Source: Kiritimatiellota bacterium
Lineage (GTDB): Bacteria; Verrucomicrobiota; Kiritimatiellia; RFP12; UBA1067
NCBI GenBank assembly: GCA_009777165.1
Contig: WRML01000123.1
Span: 1 to 6,764, forward strand
DNA: 6,764 bases
Direction: 5' to 3'
Shown here: piece by piece, positions 1 through 5,620 of the stretch
How the letters are laid out: each line of letters opens with the position of its first letter
How positions within the stretch are numbered: the stretch's first letter is position 1
Made by a program: the position numbers and the translations under genes
The notes under the pieces: generated by a model
What the model saw: the letters and a program-made list of their open reading frames with translations, nothing else
The model's database searches: none
Told to the model about the DNA's origin: nothing

Positions 1-87
1 GGCTCGCGGGGACGCTCGCCCTCCAAGGGGGGGCAATCTACCACTGCGGGCCCATCGTCGCTTGGAGGGCGAGCGTCCCCGCGAGCC
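1..87. repeat. Perfect 27-bp inverted repeat within the fumarase reading frame
   Basis: Bases 1-27 and 61-87 are exact reverse complements, separated by a 33-base loop. The right arm contains the core TGGAGGGCGAGCGTCC (63-78), which recurs with 14 of 16 identities at 4959-4974. Both arms are translated in the fumarase frame without a stop. The element touches the window edge, so a fold-back assembly artefact cannot be excluded. Confidence 0.85.
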
Positions 88-452
88 GCTGGCGCGTGAC
101 GGCCGCAGGCCCCACGACCTCCATGCGCAACGAGCCATACATGGCGGCGATCATCGCGGCGCACGGGGTGCGCGTGATTATCGGCAAGGGGGGGATGGGC
201 GCGAAGACCGCCGAGGCGTGCCGGAAATACGGGTGCGTGTACCTTCAGACCGTGGGGGGGGCCGCCGCGCTGCTGGCACGGTGTTTCCGCCGCGTGGGGG
301 GGGTGCATTTCCTCGATGCGTTCGGCGCGGCGGAGGCGATGTGGGAACTGGAGGCCGACGGCCTCGAGGCCGTCGTCGGCATGGATGCCAGGGGGGGGAA
401 CCTCTACGACGAGATTCGGGAACAGTCGAGGCTGAAGCTGGAAAACGGATGA
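3..452 (+). CDS. Class I fumarate hydratase / L(+)-tartrate dehydratase, beta subunit or C-terminal domain (5' partial)
   Basis: This is the C-terminal half of an oxygen-sensitive [4Fe-4S] hydro-lyase that interconverts fumarate and malate in the cytoplasm (TCA cycle); tartrate dehydratase is the alternative substrate class. The frame is open from base 3 with no start in the window, leaving 149 residues. Family motifs are clear: GAIYHCGP near residues 10-17, AAGPTTSMR at 34-42 and VIIGKGGMG at about 58-66, then AVGMDARG-type residues before the end. From memory of the Leishmania major enzyme, substrate-binding Thr467, Arg471 and Lys491 have the same spacing as T38, R42 and K62 here. The segment between GPIV and RVTAAGP is a few residues longer than I expect and is encoded by one arm of an inverted repeat. 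The alpha part (cluster ligands) would lie upstream, so one-chain or two-subunit organisation cannot be decided. A GTG at 96 is internal, not the start. Confidence 0.9.
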   Translation, partial: LAGTLALQGGAIYHCGPIVAWRASVPASRWRVTAAGPTTSMRNEPYMAAIIAAHGVRVIIGKGGMGAKTAEACRKYGCVYLQTVGGAAALLARCFRRVGGVHFLDAFGAAEAMWELEADGLEAVVGMDARGGNLYDEIREQSRLKLENG

Positions 453-540
453 CTGATCGTTATCGTCGACTCCCTAGAAACGCATAACCCGTCTCACCAC
501 AACAGACACATTTTGGTTTGCTGCCAGTCCAGAGCGACAT

Positions 541-567
541 AAAAAAAAACGCGGCAACGAGAGCCGT
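541..567 (-). terminator. Possible terminator at the 3' end of rnpB
   Basis: On the minus strand the P1 3' strand is followed directly by nine T residues (549-541). A local hairpin with a CGGC/GCCG stem is weak. Termination at the U tract is likely, but the hairpin is unremarkable, and P1 itself or an alternative fold may provide the structure. Confidence 0.45.
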
Positions 568-939
568 GAGTAAGCCGGATTCTGTTCACCACATATGTGG
601 CTCCGGTCATTCATCTCTGCGATCTACCCGGAGCCCAATCCGCCCTTGTCAGAGCGGAAAGACGCGGGCAGCGTCGTGGGCCCTCTATTTGACCTTGCTC
701 CAGAGTGGGTTTGCCATGCGGCGCCGCTTACGCGAAACGCCCGGTGGTCTCTTACACCACCTTTTCACCCTTACCGCCGTTTGACCGGGGCGGTTCGTTT
801 TCTGTGGCACTTTCCGCTGATGCCGATGTGGCAGCATCCCCCCGGCTTTAACAACCGGGCCTCTTGCCCTATGGAGTCCGGACTTTCCTCCCCTGAAACG
901 AATCAGGAGCGACCGGTCACTTCTTACTCTCGTTACCGC
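551..939 (-). ncRNA. rnpB: RNase P RNA, bacterial class A
   Basis: This is the catalytic RNA of RNase P, which removes 5' leaders from pre-tRNAs together with the RnpA protein. On the minus strand the conserved blocks come in the right order: GAGGAAAGTCCGG (890-878, CR-I/P4 5' strand), CCATAGGGCA just after it, GGTAAGGGTGAAA near 777-765, GAGCAAGGTCAAATA (700-686), AGATGAATGACC (616-605) and ACAGAATCCGGCTTA (585-571, CR-V/P4 3' strand). Ends were set by the P1 helix: 939-927 pairs with 563-551 over 13 positions with one G-U pair, giving about 389 nt. A nine-T run follows the 3' end. The 5' end lies only 10 nt after the stop of the zinc-ribbon gene and I see no convincing promoter in the gap, so read-through and 5' processing are likely. 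Open frames across this interval are incidental. Confidence 0.95.
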
Positions 940-949
940 AAAATGGTTC

Positions 950-1645
950 TCACATGTACAGGAGGCGTCCGCACATTTGGCAGGGGGTCAGCTCCTGGCC
1001 CCGGCGCACCATCTGGGCGACCGAGGGGGGCTGGCGAAGGTTGCACCCCTTGCACACGCCGTCCGCCTGCAACTGCACCACGACAGGCCAACGGTTCGTA
1101 ATCATGCGCTCATAGTACGACAAAGCCCGCGGTTGCACCTGTTTGACTGCATTCCCGCGGGCTGTTCCCAAGGCTGTGAGTTCGGTCTTGACCTCTGCCA
1201 GCCGGGCGTCCAGTTCGGCGCAGTACGCGTCAACCTCCTGATGGCCCTCTTTGAGCACAGCCTCCTTTTCCACACACGCCTGCTTACATGGAATCACGTC
1301 ATCCATCGCGACAATCTGGCGGGCCTCGTGGTTTTCAATCTCCGCCTCGATTTTCGCAATCTCCAGATTGTACGCCAGGAACTCCTTGTTGGTCTTGAGC
1401 TGACCCTGGCTCTGCTTCAGTGCGAGGATCTTGTCGTTGCGGGCCTTCACCTCGAGTTCCGCCTCCGCGACCCTCACCTGCGCCGCCTTCAATTCGCTTT
1501 TGGCGAGTTCCAGGGCGGCCTGCAGCTCCTGCAGGCGCAAAGCCTCAGCCTCCTTACGTTTCGGGAGATCCTTCGCCTCCTGCTGCAACGTACGGATATG
1601 CCCGTCAATGTCCTGCAATTCCAATAATGGTTGAATGTCGTTCAC
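950..1645 (-). CDS. Coiled-coil C4-type zinc-ribbon protein (COG1579 / zf-RING_7 family)
   Basis: The predicted 231-residue cytoplasmic protein has two parts. Residues about 1-165 are a long Glu/Lys/Ala/Leu-rich helical region with heptad-like spacing, starting with the family-typical LLELQDIDGHI and containing KTNKEFLAYNLEI. The last ~35 residues form a zinc ribbon: CKGC at 198-201 and CQMCGRLLY with Cys222 and Cys225, a CxxC-20-CxxC arrangement. The family's biochemical role is not settled; nucleic-acid or RNA-linked functions have been suggested, so I name only the fold. The GTG start at 1645 is preferred because AAGGA lies 9 nt upstream. An in-frame TTG at 1669 would add eight residues but has no Shine-Dalgarno. 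Length fits the family, which I recall at about 240 residues. The gene has its own promoter and runs straight into rnpB, suggesting a shared transcript. Confidence 0.9.
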   Translation of the reverse strand: MNDIQPLLELQDIDGHIRTLQQEAKDLPKRKEAEALRLQELQAALELAKSELKAAQVRVAEAELEVKARNDKILALKQSQGQLKTNKEFLAYNLEIAKIEAEIENHEARQIVAMDDVIPCKQACVEKEAVLKEGHQEVDAYCAELDARLAEVKTELTALGTARGNAVKQVQPRALSYYERMITNRWPVVVQLQADGVCKGCNLRQPPSVAQMVRRGQELTPCQMCGRLLYM

Positions 1646-1654
1646 GCTGACACT

Positions 1655-1659
1655 TCCTT
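1655..1659 (-). promoter_or_regulatory. Ribosome binding site that fixes the GTG start of the zinc-ribbon gene
   Basis: AAGGA on the minus strand, within GGAAGGAAG, lies 9 nt before the GTG at 1645-1643. It would fall inside the coding region if the TTG at 1669 were the start. Confidence 0.7.
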
Positions 1660-1695
1660 CCAGATTCAAATTAAAAAGATCGCAAAAGAAATATC

Positions 1696-1724
1696 AGTTT
1701 ATCTGAAACACCCCCCGCTGTCAA
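1696..1724 (-). promoter_or_regulatory. Sigma70-type promoter for the zinc-ribbon gene and probably rnpB
   Basis: A perfect TTGACA (1724-1719) is followed after 17 bp by TAAACT (1701-1696), matching TATAAT at 4 of 6. The predicted start near 1689 gives a leader of about 44 nt. It lies in an AT-rich gap with no other candidate of this quality. Confidence 0.7.
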
Positions 1725-1839
1725 ACACCGTCGGAAAAAAATAGTGAAAAATATTAAGGACACCTGATGCGGCCCGCCAGCCGAGACACGTGAGCGGGAG
1801 GCCGTTCAGGTCGGACGCGACCCGCAGGAGCCCAGGGTA

Positions 1840-2727
1840 TCATTGCCTGCGCGTGTCGAAACGGTAGAGCTGCCAGGCGTTCCAGAGGTTGTGCCAGATG
1901 ATGTAGAGGGTCGGGCCAAGCGCGATGAGGGGGTCGGCGTAGGTCAACGCAAGATAGATGGTGTAGGAGTTGTTCTTCTGCCCCAGCGCCTGGCTGCACT
2001 CCAGCGCGTACGTGGGCTTGCCAAGGAAATGCCCTGCCACGAAGTTGACGACGCAGACGACCAGCGAAAGCCCCGCGATGGCGCCGAGCAACCCCCACGG
2101 CACACACGCCTGCCGGTCAATGAAATCCCGCGTCTGCGCCGCAATCAAAATGACCATGGAAATCCAGACGTAGAAGGCCCAGACGGACAGGCGCTCGCCA
2201 AGTTTCCGCGCGACGCCTTTCGCACGCCAGCGGACAACGAGCGCCACCGCCAGCGGCGCGAGGATGACACCCAGCACACGCATCAGAACGTCGCGCGCGA
2301 GCCCGACGGCAGGGTCGCCAATGACGAACGGGACGAGGACCGGCAGGCAAAGGGAAATCAGGAAATTGGAGAGCAGGAACGTGGTGACCGTGTAGGTGAT
2401 GTTCCCGCCGATGAGGCTGACAATCACAGGCGCGGCAGTGGCGGTCGGCGTGATGGCGGTGAAGAACGCGACCTTGCCGAGTTCCGAGAACCCGGCGGCA
2501 GTCAATCCCGTCCACGCGCCACAGGCCAGCAGGATGCCGAACGCGGTCGCGAAAAACTGGCTGCGGTGGAGCATACTGAACGACAACTCAATCCGCAGGT
2601 AAACCGAGAACAACATGAAAATCAACCCGACGCGGATCAGCCACGCGAACGCGCTCAGTTGCGGGAAAAACCCGCCGATCGCGAATGCGCCGAATAAACC
2701 GAACGCCCGTAAAAATGCGAAATTCAT
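1840..2727 (-). CDS. Bile acid:sodium symporter family (SBF/BASS) membrane transporter
   Basis: A 295-residue, strongly hydrophobic inner-membrane protein, the usual length for this secondary transporter family, with about nine or ten apparent membrane segments. Two family signatures are visible. TPTATAAPVIVSLIGGN (93-109) precedes TYTVTTFLLSN and corresponds to the broken-helix segment near the Na+ sites. ECSQALGQKNNSY (243-255) resembles the E-x(n)-Q-N motif of the second crossed helix. A basic loop, RWRAKGVARKLGERL (166-180), suggests a cytoplasmic segment. Family members take up bile acids, pantoate or keto acids with sodium; the substrate here cannot be read. Start ATG at 2727 has no visible Shine-Dalgarno, and its likely promoter sits so close that the message may be leaderless. 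It is divergent from transketolase and 194 nt upstream of the zinc-ribbon gene, which has its own promoter. Confidence 0.88.
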   Translation of the reverse strand: MNFAFLRAFGLFGAFAIGGFFPQLSAFAWLIRVGLIFMLFSVYLRIELSFSMLHRSQFFATAFGILLACGAWTGLTAAGFSELGKVAFFTAITPTATAAPVIVSLIGGNITYTVTTFLLSNFLISLCLPVLVPFVIGDPAVGLARDVLMRVLGVILAPLAVALVVRWRAKGVARKLGERLSVWAFYVWISMVILIAAQTRDFIDRQACVPWGLLGAIAGLSLVVCVVNFVAGHFLGKPTYALECSQALGQKNNSYTIYLALTYADPLIALGPTLYIIWHNLWNAWQLYRFDTRRQ

Positions 2728-2735
2728 ACAACATT

Positions 2736-2764
2736 ACGTTACCCGTATTGCTGATCTGCGTCAA
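2736..2764 (-). promoter_or_regulatory. Candidate promoter for the SBF transporter (leaderless or near-leaderless)
   Basis: TTGACG (2764-2759) and TAACGT (2741-2736) are 17 bp apart on the minus strand. The -35 is 5 of 6; the -10 is weak (3 of 6). Transcription would start about 0-3 nt before the ATG at 2727. Confidence 0.45.
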
Positions 2765-2770
2765 CCCTTA

Positions 2771-2800
2771 TTGACATCGGAGCGTGGTTTGTGCCAAAAT
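2771..2800 (+). promoter_or_regulatory. Candidate sigma70-type promoter for transketolase
   Basis: A perfect TTGACA (2771-2776) is followed after 18 bp by CAAAAT (2795-2800), 4 of 6 to TATAAT. The start would be near 2807, giving a short leader of about 18 nt that contains the Shine-Dalgarno. Confidence 0.55.
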
Positions 2801-2813
2801 ATGCTTTTTGCAA

Positions 2814-2819
2814 AAGGAG
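2814..2819 (+). promoter_or_regulatory. Ribosome binding site that fixes the transketolase start
   Basis: AAGGAG lies 5 nt before the ATG at 2825. The frame stays open 70 codons further upstream, back into the divergent transporter gene, so this site decides the start. Confidence 0.85.
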
Positions 2820-2824
2820 TTTTT

Positions 2825-4828
2825 ATGACGAAGTTGACGCAGGAGCATTTGGCATTGGCGGCGAACACGATTCGCGGGTTAGCGATGGATGGCGTACAGG
2901 CCGCGAAGTCGGGCCACCCGGGGGCCCCCATGGGGCTGGCGGACATCGCGACCGTGCTGTGGCTGAAATACCTCAAACACAACCCCGCCGATTCCAAATG
3001 GGCGGACCGCGACCGTTTCGTGTTGTCGGGGGGCCACGGCTCGATGCTCCTCTACAGTCTGCTGCACCTCGCGGGCTACAACCTTCCGCTCGATGAGCTC
3101 AAACGTTTCCGTCAGGTCGGCAGCCTCACCCCGGGGCACCCGGAGTACGGCCACACGGACGGCGTGGAGGTCACGACCGGGCCCCTGGGCCAGGGTATCG
3201 CGGCCGCCGTCGGCATGGCGCTCGCGGAGCGGATGGCCGCCGCGCGTTACAACACGGGCGACGACCCCGTCGTGGATCACCGCACATGGATTTTCTGCGG
3301 CGACGGCGATTTGCAGGAGGGCATCAGCCATGAGGCATGTTCGCTCGCGGGGCATCTCAAGCTCGGCAAGGTCGTGTTGTTCTACGACGACAACGGCATC
3401 ACCATCGAGGGCCACACCAGCCTCTCGATGTCCGACGACGCCAAGAAGCGTTTCCAAGCCTACAACTGGAACGTGCTGGAGATTGACGGCCACGACTTCG
3501 ATCAGATTGACCGCGCCATCCGCAAGGCGATGCGTCCCTCCGATCGCCCGACCGTCGTCATCTGCAAAACGCACATCGGCAAGGGCAGCCCCAACAAGCA
3601 GGACTCCCACGAGGCCCACGGCGCCCCCCTCGGCGAAGAGGAGGTGAAGCTGACCAAGCGCGCGCTCGGGATGCCCGAGGAGGCGCTCTTCCACGTGCCG
3701 GACGACGTCCGCGCCCTGTTCGCCGAACGCGCCGCCAAAATGAAACGTGCGCAGGGCAAGTGGAAACGCATCTTCAAGCTGTGGACCAAGGCGAACCCCC
3801 AGGGCGCCAAACAATGGAAGGCCGCGCACGACGACACCCTCCCCGCCGACATCGAGAGCGTCCTCCCCGCGTTCGACGCGAGCAAGCCGCTCGCCACGCG
3901 CAGCGCGTCCGGCGTGGTGCTGAACGCGCTGGCGTCGGCTGTCCCGCACCTCGTCGGTGGCTCCGCCGACCTCGCGCCGAGCAACATGACCTGGCTCAAG
4001 GACATGGGCGAGATCAAGCCCGGCGACTTCGCTGGGCGCAACATCCACTTCGGCATCCGCGAGCTTGCGATGGCCGCCGTCATGAACGGCGTACAGGCGC
4101 ACGGCGGCTTCCGCATCTTCGGCGGCACGTTCTTCGTGTTCAGCGACTACTGCCGCCCCGCGATGCGCCTCGCCGCGCTGATGGGCCTGCCCGTCATCTA
4201 CGTCTACACGCACGACAGCTTCTACGTCGGCGAGGACGGCCCGACGCACGAGCCGGTCGAGCAGATCGCCGCCCTGCGCTGTATGCCGAACATGACCGTG
4301 ATCCGCCCGTCGGACCCCACCGAGACCGCCGCCGCGTGGGTCGCCGCGCTCAAGAACCGCAAGGGCCCCACCGCCCTGCTCCTCACGCGCCAGAACATGA
4401 AGGTCCTCAACCGCAACGCCTACCCCCCCGCCGCGAGCCTCGAGAAAGGCGCGTACACGCTCTGGCAGAACGGTCTCGGTACCCCCGACCTCACCATCAT
4501 CGCCACGGGCTCCGAGGTCGAGATCGCCCTCGAGGCCGCGCAGCAGATCGAGGACCGCAGCGTCCGCGTCGTGAGCATGCCCTCGTGGGAGCTTTTCGCC
4601 AAGCAGAACCAGACCTACCGCGACCGCATCCTCGACCCCGCCTGCCCGCGCCGCCTCATCGTCGAGGCCGGCAGCGCGTTCGGGTGGGAACGCTTCGCCA
4701 CCCGCCAGACCGCGATGATCACGCTCGACACCTTCGGCGCCTCCGGCCCCTTCAGCGAGCTTGCCAAGCTGTTCGGCTTCACCGCCGAGAACGTGCTTGC
4801 CAAGGCGCGGGAACTGCTCGCGAGGTAG
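2825..4828 (+). CDS. tkt: Transketolase
   Basis: Thiamine diphosphate enzyme of the non-oxidative pentose phosphate pathway, moving two-carbon units between ketose and aldose phosphates in the cytoplasm. At 667 residues it is full length (E. coli TktA is 663). The N-terminal domain has SGHPGAPMG with His31, GHGSMLLYSLLH with His71, GHPEYGHTDGVE with His105, and the diphosphate/metal motif starting GDG at 159-161 and reaching YDDNGI at 187-192. His262 and His265 lie in the SHEAHGAPLG segment. The central domain has HFGIRELAM, where Glu413 aligns with the catalytic glutamate that activates the cofactor, then DSFYVGEDGPTHEP. The C-terminus, ending FGFTAENVLAKARELLAR, is intact. The start is set by AAGGAG 5 nt upstream and a normal N-terminus. 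Its stop codon overlaps the first bases of a structured inverted element. Confidence 0.97.
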   Translation: MTKLTQEHLALAANTIRGLAMDGVQAAKSGHPGAPMGLADIATVLWLKYLKHNPADSKWADRDRFVLSGGHGSMLLYSLLHLAGYNLPLDELKRFRQVGSLTPGHPEYGHTDGVEVTTGPLGQGIAAAVGMALAERMAAARYNTGDDPVVDHRTWIFCGDGDLQEGISHEACSLAGHLKLGKVVLFYDDNGITIEGHTSLSMSDDAKKRFQAYNWNVLEIDGHDFDQIDRAIRKAMRPSDRPTVVICKTHIGKGSPNKQDSHEAHGAPLGEEEVKLTKRALGMPEEALFHVPDDVRALFAERAAKMKRAQGKWKRIFKLWTKANPQGAKQWKAAHDDTLPADIESVLPAFDASKPLATRSASGVVLNALASAVPHLVGGSADLAPSNMTWLKDMGEIKPGDFAGRNIHFGIRELAMAAVMNGVQAHGGFRIFGGTFFVFSDYCRPAMRLAALMGLPVIYVYTHDSFYVGEDGPTHEPVEQIAALRCMPNMTVIRPSDPTETAAAWVAALKNRKGPTALLLTRQNMKVLNRNAYPPAASLEKGAYTLWQNGLGTPDLTIIATGSEVEIALEAAQQIEDRSVRVVSMPSWELFAKQNQTYRDRILDPACPRRLIVEAGSAFGWERFATRQTAMITLDTFGASGPFSELAKLFGFTAENVLAKARELLAR

Positions 4829-4928
4829 GACTTGACGACATGACGGCTAGGCGACATGACAAAAATAGCGACGGCTTCCAGCCGTTGCGCCGTAATCCAG
4901 TCGTCACGTCGTCAAGCCGTCAAGTCCT
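4827..4928. repeat. Structured inverted element built of 8-bp TGACGRCN units, abutting the transketolase stop
   Basis: Perfect 11-bp inverted ends (AGGACTTGACG, 4827-4837 and 4918-4928) bound a 102-bp element. The left arm has units at 4833, 4841, 4849 and 4857 in an 8-bp register: TGACGACA, TGACGGCT, degenerate AGGCGACA, then TGAC. Read on the minus strand, the right arm has TGACGGCT (4922-4915), TGACGACG (4914-4907) and TGACGACT (4906-4899). In the centre, 4868-4875 pairs with 4881-4888 (8 bp, one G-U) around a TTCCA loop. On the minus strand this central hairpin is followed by TATTTTT, like a terminator, though no minus-strand gene reaches it. I see no flanking duplication. It may act as a 3' structure for the tkt message or be a miniature interspersed element. 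Confidence 0.7.
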
Positions 4929-4958
4929 GCCCACGGCAGGGGGGCCCCGCCTCGCAAC

Positions 4959-4974
4959 TGGAGGGTGCGCGTCC
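4959..4974. repeat. Second copy of the short repeat core found in the fumarase gene
   Basis: TGGAGGGTGCGCGTCC matches 63-78 at 14 of 16 positions. Here it stands alone in non-coding DNA, next to a GGGGGGCCCC tract, with no long inverted partner. Confidence 0.5.
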
Positions 4975-5005
4975 TAAAAAAGTAACGCTATTTCATCCTT
5001 TTGTG

Positions 5006-5035
5006 TTGCGTGACGACAGTCAGAAATGGTATAAA
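5006..5035 (+). promoter_or_regulatory. Extended -10 promoter for the four-gene operon
   Basis: TGGTATAAA contains a good -10 (TATAAA, 5030-5035, 5 of 6) with an upstream TG. A weak -35, TTGCGT (5006-5011), is 18 bp away. Transcription from about 5042 would give a leader of roughly 35 nt before the ATG at 5077. Confidence 0.6.
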
Positions 5036-5076
5036 TTTTGAAATGATTTGGTCATGTTAGGGAAAGGAGGCGCGGA

Positions 5077-5343
5077 ATGAACGCAAAAAGCAAAGTGATG
5101 ATTTGCGGGAGATTCATCAAGAACGCCGACGGCACGGAATCCTTCGAGCCGAGCGAGGCTCTGCGCAAGAGGATTGATGAGTGCCGGGCGCGCCAAAAGC
5201 TGGACCCCGAGATACGCTCGATGTCGCAAGAGGACATCGAGGAAATGATCAACAAGATATGGGAGCGCGGCGCAAAGGCACGGCGCAAGGCGGCACAAGG
5301 CGGAAAGCCCGCTCGCAAGAGGGCGACCGCGGCCTATGCGTAA
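5077..5343 (+). CDS. Small charged protein, possible antitoxin-like partner
   Basis: An 88-residue protein I cannot assign to a family. It has a very strong ribosome binding site (AAAGGAGG at 5063-5070, 6 nt before the ATG) and a promoter about 40 nt upstream, so it is very probably expressed. Residues 1-20 contain short strand-like stretches (VMICGRFI). Residues about 24-65 are predicted mostly helical and mixed-charge. Residues 66-84 are strongly basic (ARRKAAQ, ARKRA), a possible nucleic-acid-binding or disordered tail. No membrane segment or cysteine pair is seen. It overlaps the next gene by 8 nt. Small, charged, first in the pair and translationally coupled is the pattern of many type II antitoxins, but this is inference from layout only. 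The alternative is an unrelated small regulator or accessory protein of the CHR transporter. Confidence 0.75.
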   Translation: MNAKSKVMICGRFIKNADGTESFEPSEALRKRIDECRARQKLDPEIRSMSQEDIEEMINKIWERGAKARRKAAQGGKPARKRATAAYA

Positions 5344-5620
5344 GCGCATCGTGCATTACCTCGATGTGCCGTTCCAGCGCGACATGGTCATCGCGGAGTC
5401 CGAGGGGCTTGACCGCCGACATCTGGCCGTCGCCATCGCACGTATCCGCATCAACATACTGACGGACGCGAACGAACCGCCCGTCGGTTTCACGCACGAC
5501 GGAAAACCTGTGTTCACGTTTCGGTTCGATGCGGACTGGACAATCGTGTTCGCGGTCGAGACCCCGCCGAATGGCGCAATAGAGGTCATACGCCTCATCT
5601 CACTCGGAAAATGCAAGTGA
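5336..5620 (+). CDS. Small protein with RelE/ParE-like layout, possible toxin
   Basis: A 94-residue soluble protein, ATG at 5336 lying inside the end of the preceding gene (8-nt overlap). The first half, residues about 12-45, looks helical (DMVIAESEGLDRRHLAVAIARIRINIL). The second half reads as alternating strands: PVGFTHDGKP, FTFRFDADWTIVFAVE and GAIEVIRLISLGK. Two helices followed by an antiparallel sheet, with a W-x-I-V-F-x-V-E strand and an IxVIRLI end, recalls RelE/ParE ribonuclease or gyrase toxins. However, I cannot place the catalytic Arg/Tyr/His set of RelE, and the fit is by pattern only. The 3' end overlaps the first CHR gene by 4 nt if that starts at GTG 5617 (10 nt if at ATG 5611). 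A toxin function is a guess. The gene call is firmer because of its coupling and position. Confidence 0.7.
   Translation: MRKRIVHYLDVPFQRDMVIAESEGLDRRHLAVAIARIRINILTDANEPPVGFTHDGKPVFTFRFDADWTIVFAVETPPNGAIEVIRLISLGKCK

Noticed and set aside
62..487. 141-residue open frame overlapping the fumarase gene
   Set aside because: It is Arg/Gly-rich and out of frame with clear fumarase motifs.
453..540. Possible terminator or small gene between fumarase and rnpB
   Set aside because: I found no stable hairpin with a T run on the plus strand and no credible small frame.
595..1101. 168-residue open frame on the plus strand
   Set aside because: It runs antisense through RNase P RNA into the zinc-ribbon gene; the RNA's conserved blocks explain the region.
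977..1627. 216-residue open frame on the plus strand
   Set aside because: It is antisense to the zinc-ribbon gene, whose coiled coil, zinc ligands, promoter and ribosome binding site identify the true strand.
1740..1839. Possible terminator after the SBF transporter gene
   Set aside because: A GC-rich weak stem near 1770-1805 is followed only later by T-rich stretches; stem and U tract are not adjacent, so I do not call it.
1843..2697. 284-residue open frame on the plus strand
   Set aside because: It is antisense to the SBF transporter and is a charged, low-complexity translation.
2879..4249. 456-residue open frame on the minus strand
   Set aside because: It is antisense to transketolase, has low-complexity Arg/Ala/Val/Gly composition and no family motif; it arises from GC-rich codon bias.
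3760..4977. 405-residue open frame on the plus strand
   Set aside because: It is an out-of-frame shadow of transketolase, dominated by Arg and Pro, with no start signal.
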